Assembly (NCBI GenBank): GCA_900315955.1
Contig: ONBC01000003.1
Coordinates: forward strand, 1-59,894
From: an uncultured Prevotella sp.
GTDB lineage: Bacteria > Bacteroidota > Bacteroidia > Bacteroidales > Bacteroidaceae
Direction: 5' to 3'
Length of the DNA: 59,894 bases
Both the position numbers and the translations under genes were made by a program. The notes beneath the pieces were generated by a model, which had not been told where the DNA came from, ran no database searches, and saw nothing but the letters and a program-made list of their open reading frames with translations. Shown here piece after piece: positions 24,128-32,582 of this stretch (position 1 is its first letter; the number at the start of each line of letters is the position of its first letter).

Positions 24128-26953
24128 ATGGTGAACATCAAACACATCATCGTCTCGTTGGTGCTTTTGCTCACGGCTGTCTTTACAGCTGACGCGCAAA
24201 TGCCGGACATGACGGTACCTGTGGACACAGCTTTCCGCATAGGCAAGCTGCCCAACGGACTGACTTACATCATCCGTCACAACAACTGGCCGGAGCACCG
24301 TGCCAACTTCTACATCGCCCAGAAGGTAGGCTCGTTAGAGGAAAATGAGGAGCAGCGCGGCCTTGCCCACTTCCTCGAGCACATGGCCTTCAACGGCTCC
24401 GACCATTTCAAAGGCAACAACCTCATTGAGTGGTGCCGCTCCAAGGGCATCGAGTTCGGTGGCGACCTCAACGCCTACACCGCTATTGATCAGACCGTGT
24501 ACAACATCGACAACGTGCCGACAACTTCTGTCTCCACCCTCGACTCCTGTCTGCTCATCCTCCGCGACTGGTCTTGCGGACTTTCCTTAGAGCAGAGCGA
24601 AATCGACAAGGAGCGCGGTGTCATCCACGAGGAGTGGCGTCTGCGCACCTCTCCCCAGAGTCGTATGCTGGAGCGCAACCTTGAGAAGCTCTACCCTGGC
24701 TCCAAGTACGGTCGCCGGTTCCCGATCGGATTGATGTCGGTCGTCGACAACTTCAAGCGCAAGGAGCTCGTCGACTATTACCACAAATGGTATCACCCTG
24801 ACCATCAGGGTATCATCGTCGTCGGCGACATCGATGTCAACCGGACCGAGGCCGAGATCAAGAAGCTCTTCGGCGACATCAAGAACCCGGTCAACGAAGC
24901 CCAGCTCCGCGACGAGCCCGTGCCCGACAACGCACAGCCTATCATCATCATCGACAAGGACAAGGAATACCAGCAGTCGACAGTCTCGCTCATAATGAAG
25001 CATGATGCCGTGCCCGACTCCCTCAAACAGTCGCTTGCGTACACCCTCTCTGAGTATGTCAAGAACGCGGCCATCGGCATGCTCGGCACTCGTTTCGCGG
25101 AGGCTGCTCAGAAAGCAGACTGTCCTTTCGTGAATGCCGGCGCTGATGACGGCGAGTATCTTCTCTCCAAGACCAAGGATGCCTTCTCTGTGAGTGTGCT
25201 GCCGAAAGACATGAGCAAGACCGCAGATGCCCTCAAGGCCGCCCTCGTCGTCGTGAAGCAGGCTGCCGACTATGGCTTCACTGCCACTGAATATGCCCGT
25301 TTCAAAGAGAGCATGCTTTCTTCACTCGACAAGATGTGGGAAGGCCGAGACAAGCGGCCCAACACCGCTTTCTATAATCAGGCGCTCGGATGGTTCCTCT
25401 CCAATGAGCCGATGCCTTCCATCGACTACACTTACAATCTCATGAAGAAGCTCGTACCTCAGATTCCCCTCGAGGCTGTCAACCAAGTGCTGCCTGAGCT
25501 CTTCCTGAAGAACGACTCAAACCTCGTCATCCTCAACTTCAACAACGAGAAGGAAGGCGCTGTCTATCCTACTGCTGACCAGCTTCTTGGTGCCCTTCAC
25601 GCTGCCCGCGCCGCAAAGGTCGAGGCTTATGTGGACAACGTGAAGAACGAGCCGATCATGAAGACGCTCCCAAAGCCCGGAAAAATCAAGAAGGAGGTGA
25701 AGAGCAAGAAGTTCGACTACGACATCCTCACGCTCTCCAACGGTGTGACAGTACTGCTCAAGAAGACTGACTACAAGAAAGACCAGGTAACGATGAGCGG
25801 TGTAGGCGGCTCAGGCAACGGCAACTACGGAGAGGCTGATTTCGCCAACATCAACATGTTCAACCAGGTCATCGACAACAGCGGTCTCGGCGACTTCTCC
25901 TCCATCGAACTGGGCAAGGCCCTTGCCGGGAAGATCGCCAACGCTTCGCTGAAGCTCGGCTCACGCCGCATGTCGCTCGACGGCAGCGCCACACCGAAAG
26001 ATGTGGAGACCATGCTGCAGCTCGCTTATCTTTACTTCACGAACATCAAGAAGGATCCCGATGCCTACAACAGCCTCATGCAGCAGTATGAGGTGAGCCT
26101 GAAGAACCGCGACCTCGACCCGCAGACAGCTTATGCTGATACGATCACGAAGGTGATCTATGGCAACGACTGGCATGAGCGCCCCTTCCTTCTGAAAGAC
26201 CTCAAGAACGTGTCCTACGACCGCATCCTGCAGATGGCCAAGGAACGCACGGCCAATGCCAACGGCTGGGTCTTCGAGATCGTCGGCAACTTCGACGAGA
26301 CGACGATCCGCCCGCTGATCTGCCGCTATCTCGGCTCACTGCCTTCAAAGGGCAAGAACCCTGCCGGAAAGCGCTATTCTTATCCCACAAAGGAGAATGT
26401 AGACAAGACCTTCACGCGTAAGATGGAGACACCGAAGTCGATCGCGCAGATGATCTGGTTCAATGCTTCGCTGCCTTACACGCAGGAGCGCAGCATCCAG
26501 GCAGGCATCGCCGGACAGGTGCTGTCAATGGTCTATCTCAAGCAGATCCGTGAGGAGGCAAGTGCCGCTTACACCTGTGGTGCGCAGGCCGGCATGAGTC
26601 AGGCCGACGACGGTTACCACATGGCTCAGATCGCAGGCTACTGCCCCTTCAAGCCGGAGAAGAAAGATGTGGCGCTGAAGATCATGGATCAGGCGGTCAA
26701 GGATCTCGCCGTGAAGTGCGACTCCGAGATGCTCGACAAGGTGAAGAAACTCATGCTCAAGCAGTATGACAGCGCACTCAAGACCAATGGCTACTGGACA
26801 GACATCGTCTGGGACGACTACTTCCTGCATCGCGATAGCCACACGCATTATGCCGACCTCGTAAAGGCTCAAACACCGGCCAAGATCTCCGCGTTCGTCA
26901 AGGAGTTCCTCGCAGGTGCCAACAAGGTGAGCGTCGTGATGCTGCCGGAATAA
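24128..26953 (+). CDS. M16-family zinc peptidase (PqqL/insulinase-like)
   Basis: The protein has 941 residues with an N-terminal signal peptide (VSLVLLLTAVFTADAQ), so it is periplasmic or outer-membrane-associated. The inverted zinc motif HxxEH is at residues 81-85 (GLAHFLEHMAFNG), with the downstream conserved Glu region EQSEIDKERGVIHEEW. Four M16 modules (two pairs) fit the length; the C-terminal half lacks HxxEH, as usual. Such enzymes degrade short peptides inside a clamshell chamber. It is monocistronic, 4.6 kb downstream of the sigma/SusCD/TlpA unit; M16 peptidases often accompany such units, but here an unrelated minus-strand operon lies between. A terminator follows. Confidence 0.93.
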   Translation: MVNIKHIIVSLVLLLTAVFTADAQMPDMTVPVDTAFRIGKLPNGLTYIIRHNNWPEHRANFYIAQKVGSLEENEEQRGLAHFLEHMAFNGSDHFKGNNLIEWCRSKGIEFGGDLNAYTAIDQTVYNIDNVPTTSVSTLDSCLLILRDWSCGLSLEQSEIDKERGVIHEEWRLRTSPQSRMLERNLEKLYPGSKYGRRFPIGLMSVVDNFKRKELVDYYHKWYHPDHQGIIVVGDIDVNRTEAEIKKLFGDIKNPVNEAQLRDEPVPDNAQPIIIIDKDKEYQQSTVSLIMKHDAVPDSLKQSLAYTLSEYVKNAAIGMLGTRFAEAAQKADCPFVNAGADDGEYLLSKTKDAFSVSVLPKDMSKTADALKAALVVVKQAADYGFTATEYARFKESMLSSLDKMWEGRDKRPNTAFYNQALGWFLSNEPMPSIDYTYNLMKKLVPQIPLEAVNQVLPELFLKNDSNLVILNFNNEKEGAVYPTADQLLGALHAARAAKVEAYVDNVKNEPIMKTLPKPGKIKKEVKSKKFDYDILTLSNGVTVLLKKTDYKKDQVTMSGVGGSGNGNYGEADFANINMFNQVIDNSGLGDFSSIELGKALAGKIANASLKLGSRRMSLDGSATPKDVETMLQLAYLYFTNIKKDPDAYNSLMQQYEVSLKNRDLDPQTAYADTITKVIYGNDWHERPFLLKDLKNVSYDRILQMAKERTANANGWVFEIVGNFDETTIRPLICRYLGSLPSKGKNPAGKRYSYPTKENVDKTFTRKMETPKSIAQMIWFNASLPYTQERSIQAGIAGQVLSMVYLKQIREEASAAYTCGAQAGMSQADDGYHMAQIAGYCPFKPEKKDVALKIMDQAVKDLAVKCDSEMLDKVKKLMLKQYDSALKTNGYWTDIVWDDYFLHRDSHTHYADLVKAQTPAKISAFVKEFLAGANKVSVVMLPE

Positions 26954-26978
26954 AAAGCGGTAGCAGAACCATAACAGG

Positions 26979-27031
26979 AAGGCGGGCGCAAGCTTCGAGT
27001 AAAATCGAAACTTGTGCCCGCCTTTCTTTTT
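26979..27031 (+). terminator. Rho-independent terminator of M16 gene
   Basis: A long stem (26979-26998 / 27005-27024, aaggcgggcgcaagcttcga against tcgaaacttgtgcccgcctt) is followed by TTCTTTTT. Confidence 0.9.
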
Positions 27032-27040
27032 GCGCATGTC

Positions 27041-27180
27041 GGCCGTCTGTCAGCTATGTGTCAGCTGTGTGGCTCGTGTGTCGGCTGTGTGGCTCGTGTG
27101 TCGGCCGTGTGGTTCGTGTGTTGGCTGTGTGGCTCGTGTGTCGGCCGTGTGGTTCCGTGTGGTCCCGTGTGGTTCCGTGT
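27041..27180. repeat. Tandem 20-bp repeats (minisatellite)
   Basis: There are about seven units of a 20-bp period. The clearest run from 27061 onward (tcagctgtgtggctcgtgtg, tcggctgtgtggctcgtgtg, and so on). The last two units are degenerate (ggttccgtgt). The period is not a multiple of three, so short Cys/Val-rich reading frames across it are artefacts. It lies between the M16 terminator and the 3' end of the Na/Pi symporter gene. Confidence 0.9.
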
Positions 27181-27205
27181 GTCGCCGTTTACGGCGACAT
27201 CGCCC

Positions 27206-28885
27206 TCAGGATGCCGCCTTGAGCCCCATCCTTGCCTCCACGACATTGACCACATAGTCGCCGAGCTTCTCGCACTCCTGGATGATATCCATGTACATCG
27301 TGCCGGAAGCATAGTCGTACTGATGGTTGTTGATGTCGGTGAGGTTCTCCGAGCGCAGCTGGTTACGGTAGTTGTTGATCTCATTCTCGATGTTGAAGGT
27401 GCGCGTAGCGTTGAGATCCTCCTTGTGACCTTTGAGCAGCACATTCATCTGTGTGAGGGCATCGTCGACGAGCTCGAACATCTGATGGATGTGGTCATAC
27501 TGATGCTCATTGAAGTCCTCTTTCGAATGGAACTTCCGGTTGATGGTTCTGCCCATATTGTTGCAGGCATCGCCGATCGACTCCAGTTCGGAGATCTGCC
27601 GGAGCATGGAGCGTATCTTGCCCTTTGTCTCATCGGAGAGGTGGGCGTTGCTCACCTGGTCGAGATATTTGGCGATCTCTATCTCCATATTGTCGGAGAT
27701 GTTCTCATATTTCTGTACCCGCTCATAGATCTTCTGGAACTTATCCTCGTTCTTCTCTTCGAGGAGGTCTCTCACCATGCCGAACATGCGCTGTATGCGC
27801 TCGGCAAAGCTCTGGATCTCTTTCTGCGCCTCGAGCACGGAGAGCTCCGGTGTCTTCATGATACCACTCTGAATGAAACGCAGGCGGAAATCGTCGTCGT
27901 CTGCGTTGGCACGCGGTTTCCACACCATGCAGCACACCTTGGCTACCTGTTTGACAAACGGGAGCAGCACGATGGTGTTTGACACATTGAAACAGGTGTG
28001 GAACGCCGCAAGGGAGAACGTGAGCTGTGTGCCTGTCGGCGTATCTGTCATGGGATTGAATCCCACGAGACTACAGGCGAAGTTGACGAAATACTTGAAG
28101 ATACACAGCACCCAGATGACACCGAAGATGTTGAAGAACAAGTGACCGAAGGCAGCGCGGCGTGCCTCGGTGTTGGCCGTGAGCGCCACGAGGTTGGCCG
28201 TGAGCGTCGTGCCGATGTTCTCTCCCATGACGAGCGCGATGCCAAGATAGATAGGCAGACCGGCCTGGGTGCAGAGCATCATCGTGATGGCCATGAGCGC
28301 GGCGGAGCTCTGAAGAATACAAGTGAGAATCGTACCGAAAAGAAGGAACAACAAGATGGTTCCGAAACTGTTAGGAGAGAAAGAGGCGAAGAAGCTCTTC
28401 AACGCATCCAGCTCCGCCGGGGGGAGCTGACTTTCGCCAAGCGTTGCGAGCGCAAGAAACATGAAAGCGATACCGAAGAGGAAGTCACCGACATACCGGT
28501 TCTTTTTCGAATAGATCAGCAACAGGCCGATAAGGAACACAGGCCATACGAAATCGCTGATCTTGAACGAGAAACCTGCCGACATGATCCACGCCGTGAG
28601 CGTCGTGCCGATGTTGGCACCCATGATGACGGAGATGGCTTGGACAAGGGTGAGCAGTCCCGCGTTGACAAACGAGACCGTCATGACCGTCGTGGCGGTA
28701 CTGGACTGAACGGCTACGGTGGTGAGCATGCCTGTGAACACTCCTGAGACGCGGTTCGTCGTCATCGCGCTCAGCACGTGGCGCAGCTGTGGGCCCGCCA
28801 ACTTTTGCAGGGCCTCGCTCATCACCTTCATGCCATAGATGAGGAGCGCAAGGGCACCGACAATCTTTAATAGAAGAATCGTCAT
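27206..28885 (-). CDS. Na+/phosphate cotransporter (PNaS family) with PhoU-like C-terminus
   Basis: The protein has 559 residues. The N-terminal about 330 residues hold paired Na/Pi-cotransport repeats with the QSSTATTVM and QSSAALMAI (QSS) motifs, which define the two inverted halves. The C-terminal about 200 residues are helical and PhoU-like (GDACNNMGRTINRKF region). It imports phosphate with Na+ at the inner membrane; some homologues may carry other anions. It is monocistronic on the minus strand. The C-terminal PhoU domain suggests self-contained regulation by phosphate status, as inferred for the family. Confidence 0.92.
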   Translation of the reverse strand: MTILLLKIVGALALLIYGMKVMSEALQKLAGPQLRHVLSAMTTNRVSGVFTGMLTTVAVQSSTATTVMTVSFVNAGLLTLVQAISVIMGANIGTTLTAWIMSAGFSFKISDFVWPVFLIGLLLIYSKKNRYVGDFLFGIAFMFLALATLGESQLPPAELDALKSFFASFSPNSFGTILLFLLFGTILTCILQSSAALMAITMMLCTQAGLPIYLGIALVMGENIGTTLTANLVALTANTEARRAAFGHLFFNIFGVIWVLCIFKYFVNFACSLVGFNPMTDTPTGTQLTFSLAAFHTCFNVSNTIVLLPFVKQVAKVCCMVWKPRANADDDDFRLRFIQSGIMKTPELSVLEAQKEIQSFAERIQRMFGMVRDLLEEKNEDKFQKIYERVQKYENISDNMEIEIAKYLDQVSNAHLSDETKGKIRSMLRQISELESIGDACNNMGRTINRKFHSKEDFNEHQYDHIHQMFELVDDALTQMNVLLKGHKEDLNATRTFNIENEINNYRNQLRSENLTDINNHQYDYASGTMYMDIIQECEKLGDYVVNVVEARMGLKAAS

Positions 28886-29009
28886 ATCTTATTTTTTTCT
28901 CATTTAACCATATTTATTATACAGCGCTCGCGTTTCTTCAGTGGAAATTGCTAATTTTACGCACACGAATCATTTAACCTTACATCGTAAACATTAAAAT
29001 GCAGTAAGA

Positions 29010-30671
29010 ATGAAACAGACGTTACAAATCCGTTGCAAAAATAATAAAAAAACACTGAACATCGCGCCAGGAAGCACACTTTCTGATATTTTTTTTCAGT
29101 CGGGACTGAAAATGGAGTGCGGACCGGTGTGTGCCAAGGTCAACAACAAGGTCGAAGGCATGCACTACCGCGTCTACCATAATAAAGATGTGGAGTTTCT
29201 CGATATGACCGCCGACTCCGCCTCGCGCAACTATACGCGTACGCTCTTCTTCATCCTCTGCAAGGCGGTGCATGACCTCTATCCCTCCAGCCGGGTGGTC
29301 ATCGACATCCCCGTGAGCAATGGTTACTTCGTCAACCTCTCCATCGGGCATGCCGTGACCGAGGAGGATGCCGAGGCCATCAAGAAACGCATGCAGGAGA
29401 TCATCACGGCGAAGATGCCGATCCGCCGATTCGAGGTGCCCACGGAGACAGCAGTGAAGATGTTCCAGGAGAAAGGAGACATGGCGAAGGTCAAGCTCCT
29501 CAAGAGCTACGGACGTCTCTATACCACCTATTATCAGATCGACGACTATGTCGACTACTATTACGGCTCGCTCCTGACCAACACCTCACAGATCTACCTC
29601 TTCGGCCTGGAGAAATATTTCGACGGCTTGCTGCTGCGCATCCCCTCACTGAAGAACCCGAAGGTGCTGCCGGAGATGACGCATCAGGACAAGATGTTCG
29701 GCATCTTCAAGGAGCACCACCAGTGGCAGGATATCATCGGCGTGCGTACCGTGGGCGACTTCAATGAGCTCGTGGATCACGGTGCCGCCACCGATGTCAT
29801 CAATGTCTCTGAGGCGCTGCAGGAGAAGAAGATCTCGGAGATTGCCGATGAGATAGCCTCGCGCAAAGGCGTGAAGCTCGTGCTCCTCGCCGGTCCGTCC
29901 TCATCGGGTAAGACCACGACGTGCAAGCGGCTCTCGATCCAGCTGCTCGCCAACGGCATACGCCCCTTGCAGATCTCCCTCGACGACTATTTCGTGGACC
30001 GCGAGCACACGCCGAAGGACGAGAACGGGGAGTACGACTACGAGAGCATCTACGCCCTCAACCTCAAGCTTATCAACGAGCAGTTCACGAAGCTCTTTCG
30101 CGGTGAGGAGGTCGAGCTGCCGAAGTACGACTTCCAGACGGGCAAGTCGAAGCCGAGTGGCAAGCGGCTGAAGATGCTGCCCAACAACGTGCTCGTCGTC
30201 GAAGGAATCCATGCCTTGAACCCCGAGCTGACATCGGAAATCCCGGAGAAGCAGAAGTTCCGTGTCTATGTCTCCGCCCTGACGACGATTCTGCTCGACG
30301 ACCATAACTATATCCCGACGACCGACAACCGGCTGTTGCGCCGTATCATACGCGACTATAAGTACCGTGGCGTGACGGCGCAGGAGTCCATCCATCGCTG
30401 GCCGTCGGTCCGTGCGGGTGAGAACAAATGGATCTTCCCTTATCAGGAGAATGCCGATGCCATGTTCAACTCCGCCATGCTTTTCGAGCTCGCCGTCATC
30501 AAGCAGCAGGCAGAGCCGCTCTTGGAACAGGTGCCGGAGAACTGCGAGGAGTATTCGGAGGCTTACCGGCTGAAGAAGTTCCTCGACTACATCCGTCCCA
30601 TCCCCAACCGCGACATCCCGCCCACGAGTCTGTTGAGAGAGTTCCTCGGCGGCAGCTCTTTCCACTACTAA
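29010..30671 (+). CDS. TGS-domain nucleoside (uridine-type) kinase
   Basis: The protein has 553 residues. The N-terminal about 60 residues are TGS-like (LQIRCKNNKKTLNIAPGSTL), followed by a ThrRS second-domain-like segment (about 65-160). The C-terminal about 260 residues are a P-loop kinase of the uridine-kinase/PRK family: Walker A GPSSSGKTT, substrate loop ISLDDYFVDREHTP, YDFQTGK and EGIHALNPEL. It probably phosphorylates a nucleoside; the appended TGS/ThrRS-like part is characteristic of the family but its role is unknown. It is monocistronic, divergent from the Na/Pi transporter. Hairpins follow its stop. Confidence 0.88.
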   Translation: MKQTLQIRCKNNKKTLNIAPGSTLSDIFFQSGLKMECGPVCAKVNNKVEGMHYRVYHNKDVEFLDMTADSASRNYTRTLFFILCKAVHDLYPSSRVVIDIPVSNGYFVNLSIGHAVTEEDAEAIKKRMQEIITAKMPIRRFEVPTETAVKMFQEKGDMAKVKLLKSYGRLYTTYYQIDDYVDYYYGSLLTNTSQIYLFGLEKYFDGLLLRIPSLKNPKVLPEMTHQDKMFGIFKEHHQWQDIIGVRTVGDFNELVDHGAATDVINVSEALQEKKISEIADEIASRKGVKLVLLAGPSSSGKTTTCKRLSIQLLANGIRPLQISLDDYFVDREHTPKDENGEYDYESIYALNLKLINEQFTKLFRGEEVELPKYDFQTGKSKPSGKRLKMLPNNVLVVEGIHALNPELTSEIPEKQKFRVYVSALTTILLDDHNYIPTTDNRLLRRIIRDYKYRGVTAQESIHRWPSVRAGENKWIFPYQENADAMFNSAMLFELAVIKQQAEPLLEQVPENCEEYSEAYRLKKFLDYIRPIPNRDIPPTSLLREFLGGSSFHY

Positions 30672-30684
30672 AAGGCGACTCGCT

Positions 30685-30766
30685 GGACGGCCTTGGAGCC
30701 GTCCGCATAATAATAGATGGGCAAACCGTTTACACCGAGGTGAGGCAGGTATAGACCCCACCTTGG
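30685..30766 (+). other. Two hairpins after nucleoside kinase
   Basis: Stem ggacggc / gccgtcc (30685-30704) and stem ccgaggtg / caccttgg (30735-30766) lie in the 240-base spacer. Neither is followed by a T run. They may end transcription or stabilise the 3' end. Confidence 0.5.
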
Positions 30767-30852
30767 CACTAATATCCTTGACTAATCGTACAATTTAGAT
30801 TGTATTTAACTTTATTTTTACGTGTATCTAATTAATTTATCTGAGTATTGTT

Positions 30853-30860
30853 TAATTTTG
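30853..30860 (+). promoter_or_regulatory. -7 element for secreted protein gene
   Basis: TAATTTTG lies 54 bases before ATG 30915. The surrounding 100 bases are AT-rich. Confidence 0.55.
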
Positions 30861-30914
30861 TAGTTGTTTAACACAAGCGTGAAATCTGTGGCAATTACTA
30901 ATAAACATATATCA

Positions 30915-32000
30915 ATGAAAAGAGTTTTACACTTATTTTTAGTCTTGCTCCTATTATTTGTGGGAGGAGGCTGTATGTCAGCCGAAACGCAGATTGGAAA
31001 GATTTCATTTGGTGATCCTGGTGTTCATTTTCTTTCTGTTCCCTTTACATTTACCGACAACTTGAATAATTCATGGACTATCGATGCGCAGAACAAGCAT
31101 AATTTGAATTGCAAGGGATTAAAAGAGAGTGTCGGTGGTGGTGTACAGATTGGGTCCAAAAATAGATCGGCATCTAAGATCACCTTTACTATGACTTTTC
31201 CTGATGCAATAACATTCAAAAGTGTTGTCGCAATATTCAGTGGATACCAAACAACAACTGGAGATATTACTATTACAGTAGGGGGGGATACTATTGGCAT
31301 AGGGCAATTAAATGGAACTAATGTTGTTGATGCAAGGTCTGCAAAAGAGGCAAGTGGTAAAGACCTGACCATTACCGTTTCTAATATCAAATCAGGTGTC
31401 ATAATCAAGTCAATCCTTTATTCGTATGAGGACGGTAATACCGCATCCTCTGAAACTGCTACCATCTCTGCTGCCCAATGGGCTACGTATGTCACTAAGC
31501 ATGCTGTCGATTTTAACAATGCTAAGTTGAAGGCTTACACTGCCAAGTTCGACGCGGCAGCCAATAGTATTACGCTGTCTCCGGTGAAGGAAGTTCCTGC
31601 CAACACAGCAGTCGTGCTGAAAGGCGATACCGGGACCTATTCCGTGCCTTGTCTTGCCAGTGCCGTTTCACTCACCGACAATGACCTTACTTTTAAGGAC
31701 AGCGAATATAAGGTGACATCAGACAAAACCATTTATGTCCTTGCCAAGAAGGGAGATGTGTGCGGGTTCTATCCTTTGGCGAATGGTGAGACGCTTCCGG
31801 CTAACAAGGGCTATATTTACATTCCGAATCCTTCTTCAGCTAAGAGCGTTTATCGCCTTAATAACTTCACGACAGGCATCCGCCATGCTGTGAAGGCGGA
31901 TACACAGTCGGGTTTCCGCTATAATCTTGCAGGTCAGCGTGTGAGCAGCACCTATAAAGGGGTGGTCATTGAGAACGGAAAGAAGTTTGTAGTAAAATAG
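30915..32000 (+). CDS. Secreted protein of unknown function with Prevotella C-terminal motif
   Basis: The protein has 361 residues. ATG 30915 begins a strong signal peptide (MKRVLHLFLVLLLLFVGGG); a Cys at the end (GGGCMSAE) could be a weak lipobox. The N-terminal half is beta-rich and Thr/Ser-rich (FTFTDNLNNSWTIDAQ). The middle repeats a pattern seen in Prevotella surface proteins (ISAAQWATYVTKHAVDF, VKEVPANTAVVLKGDTGTYS). The tail is the short motif GFRYNLAGQRVSSTYKGVV, then ENGKKFVVK. No enzyme signature is visible. It is followed 32 bases later by a 68-residue peptide gene, and both are more AT-rich than the flanks. I do not recognise a function. Confidence 0.75.
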   Translation: MKRVLHLFLVLLLLFVGGGCMSAETQIGKISFGDPGVHFLSVPFTFTDNLNNSWTIDAQNKHNLNCKGLKESVGGGVQIGSKNRSASKITFTMTFPDAITFKSVVAIFSGYQTTTGDITITVGGDTIGIGQLNGTNVVDARSAKEASGKDLTITVSNIKSGVIIKSILYSYEDGNTASSETATISAAQWATYVTKHAVDFNNAKLKAYTAKFDAAANSITLSPVKEVPANTAVVLKGDTGTYSVPCLASAVSLTDNDLTFKDSEYKVTSDKTIYVLAKKGDVCGFYPLANGETLPANKGYIYIPNPSSAKSVYRLNNFTTGIRHAVKADTQSGFRYNLAGQRVSSTYKGVVIENGKKFVVK

Positions 32001-32032
32001 AAATCTATCAATCATTTTAAAACCGAGAAATC

Positions 32033-32239
32033 ATGAAAAAGATATATGAGGCTCCTGTTACGTGCATCAAAACCATTGACGAGCAGTTCTCTATGTTAGC
32101 TGGCTCTGACGAGTCGAAGGCCGGCTTCTTTGAGTCTGCCGACGGCTACGAACAGACCGATGTTACGGATGGCTCTTCTGTGACATCATCTCAGATACTT
32201 GCCAAGCCGTTGTTGTGGGATGACGGCGAGGCGGAGTAA
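32033..32239 (+). CDS. Small acidic protein of the MKK-Y-xP type, unknown function
   Basis: The protein has 68 residues. It begins MKKIYEAPVTCIKTIDEQ, then FSMLAGSDESKAGF, and ends acidic (LLWDDGEAE). From general knowledge, Prevotella and Bacteroides genomes hold many short genes with the same plan: MKK-Y--P at the start, a -MLA-S motif about 20 residues in, then a variable acidic tail. The plan resembles a leader plus variable core, but no modification enzyme or peptidase is adjacent. It lies 32 bases after the secreted protein and is probably cotranscribed. It is likely a real gene given ATG, spacing and the recognisable start. Confidence 0.65.
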   Translation: MKKIYEAPVTCIKTIDEQFSMLAGSDESKAGFFESADGYEQTDVTDGSSVTSSQILAKPLLWDDGEAE

Positions 32240-32250
32240 GCAACAAAAAT

Positions 32251-32290
32251 CCCCTTCAAAAGTGGCAAGAGAATGTCACTTTTGAAGGGG
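32251..32290 (-). terminator. Terminator (minus strand, after tRNA-Arg)
   Basis: A perfect 14-bp stem (ccccttcaaaagtg / cacttttgaagggg) is followed by ATTTTTG on the minus strand, 45 bases downstream of the tRNA. On the plus strand no T run follows, although the stem may still help end the small-protein transcript. Confidence 0.8.
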
Positions 32291-32334
32291 AAACACATTG
32301 GCATTGCTTGCCCAAAATGGAATTTTGTTCGTAG

Positions 32335-32406
32335 TACTCCGACTGGGAATCGAACCCAGATCAAAGGTTTAGGAAACCTCCGTTCTATCCATTGAACTAT
32401 CAGAGC
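32335..32406 (-). tRNA. tRNA-Arg (anticodon CCU)
   Basis: This 72-nt cloverleaf was read by hand on the minus strand. The acceptor stem is GCUCUGA / UCGGAGU with two G-U pairs. The D arm is GUUC...GAAC. The anticodon stem is GAGGU / ACCUU with loop UUCCUAA, anticodon CCU. The variable loop is four bases, and the T arm is CUGGG UUCGAUU CCCAG. The discriminator is A and CCA is not encoded. It decodes AGG. A Bacteroidetes promoter lies 39 bases upstream and a terminator downstream. Confidence 0.95.
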
Positions 32407-32444
32407 CCATCGATAAAAGAGCAAGGTAACTTGCTATTGGGTTG

Positions 32445-32477
32445 CAAAGTTAATGATAATTAAGCAAAAACACAAAG
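32445..32477 (-). promoter_or_regulatory. Promoter of tRNA-Arg
   Basis: On the minus strand CTTTG (32477-32473) and TAACTTTG (32452-32445) are spaced about 20 bp apart. The predicted start lies about 30 bases before the tRNA 5' end. Confidence 0.75.
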
Positions 32478-32582
32478 CATGCGACTTAAAAAACTCAAAG
32501 ATGCTAATTTATCTGAATATGACGAGGCAAAACCTGCGCAGAAGACCCGTTTTTAGGGAAATGATTTGTTGAATGTTTAGTG

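Noticed and set aside
27012-27257. Cys/Val-rich short proteins across the 20-bp repeats
   Set aside because: They are produced by reading tandem repeats in different frames; the period is not a multiple of three and the frames run into the terminator and the symporter gene.
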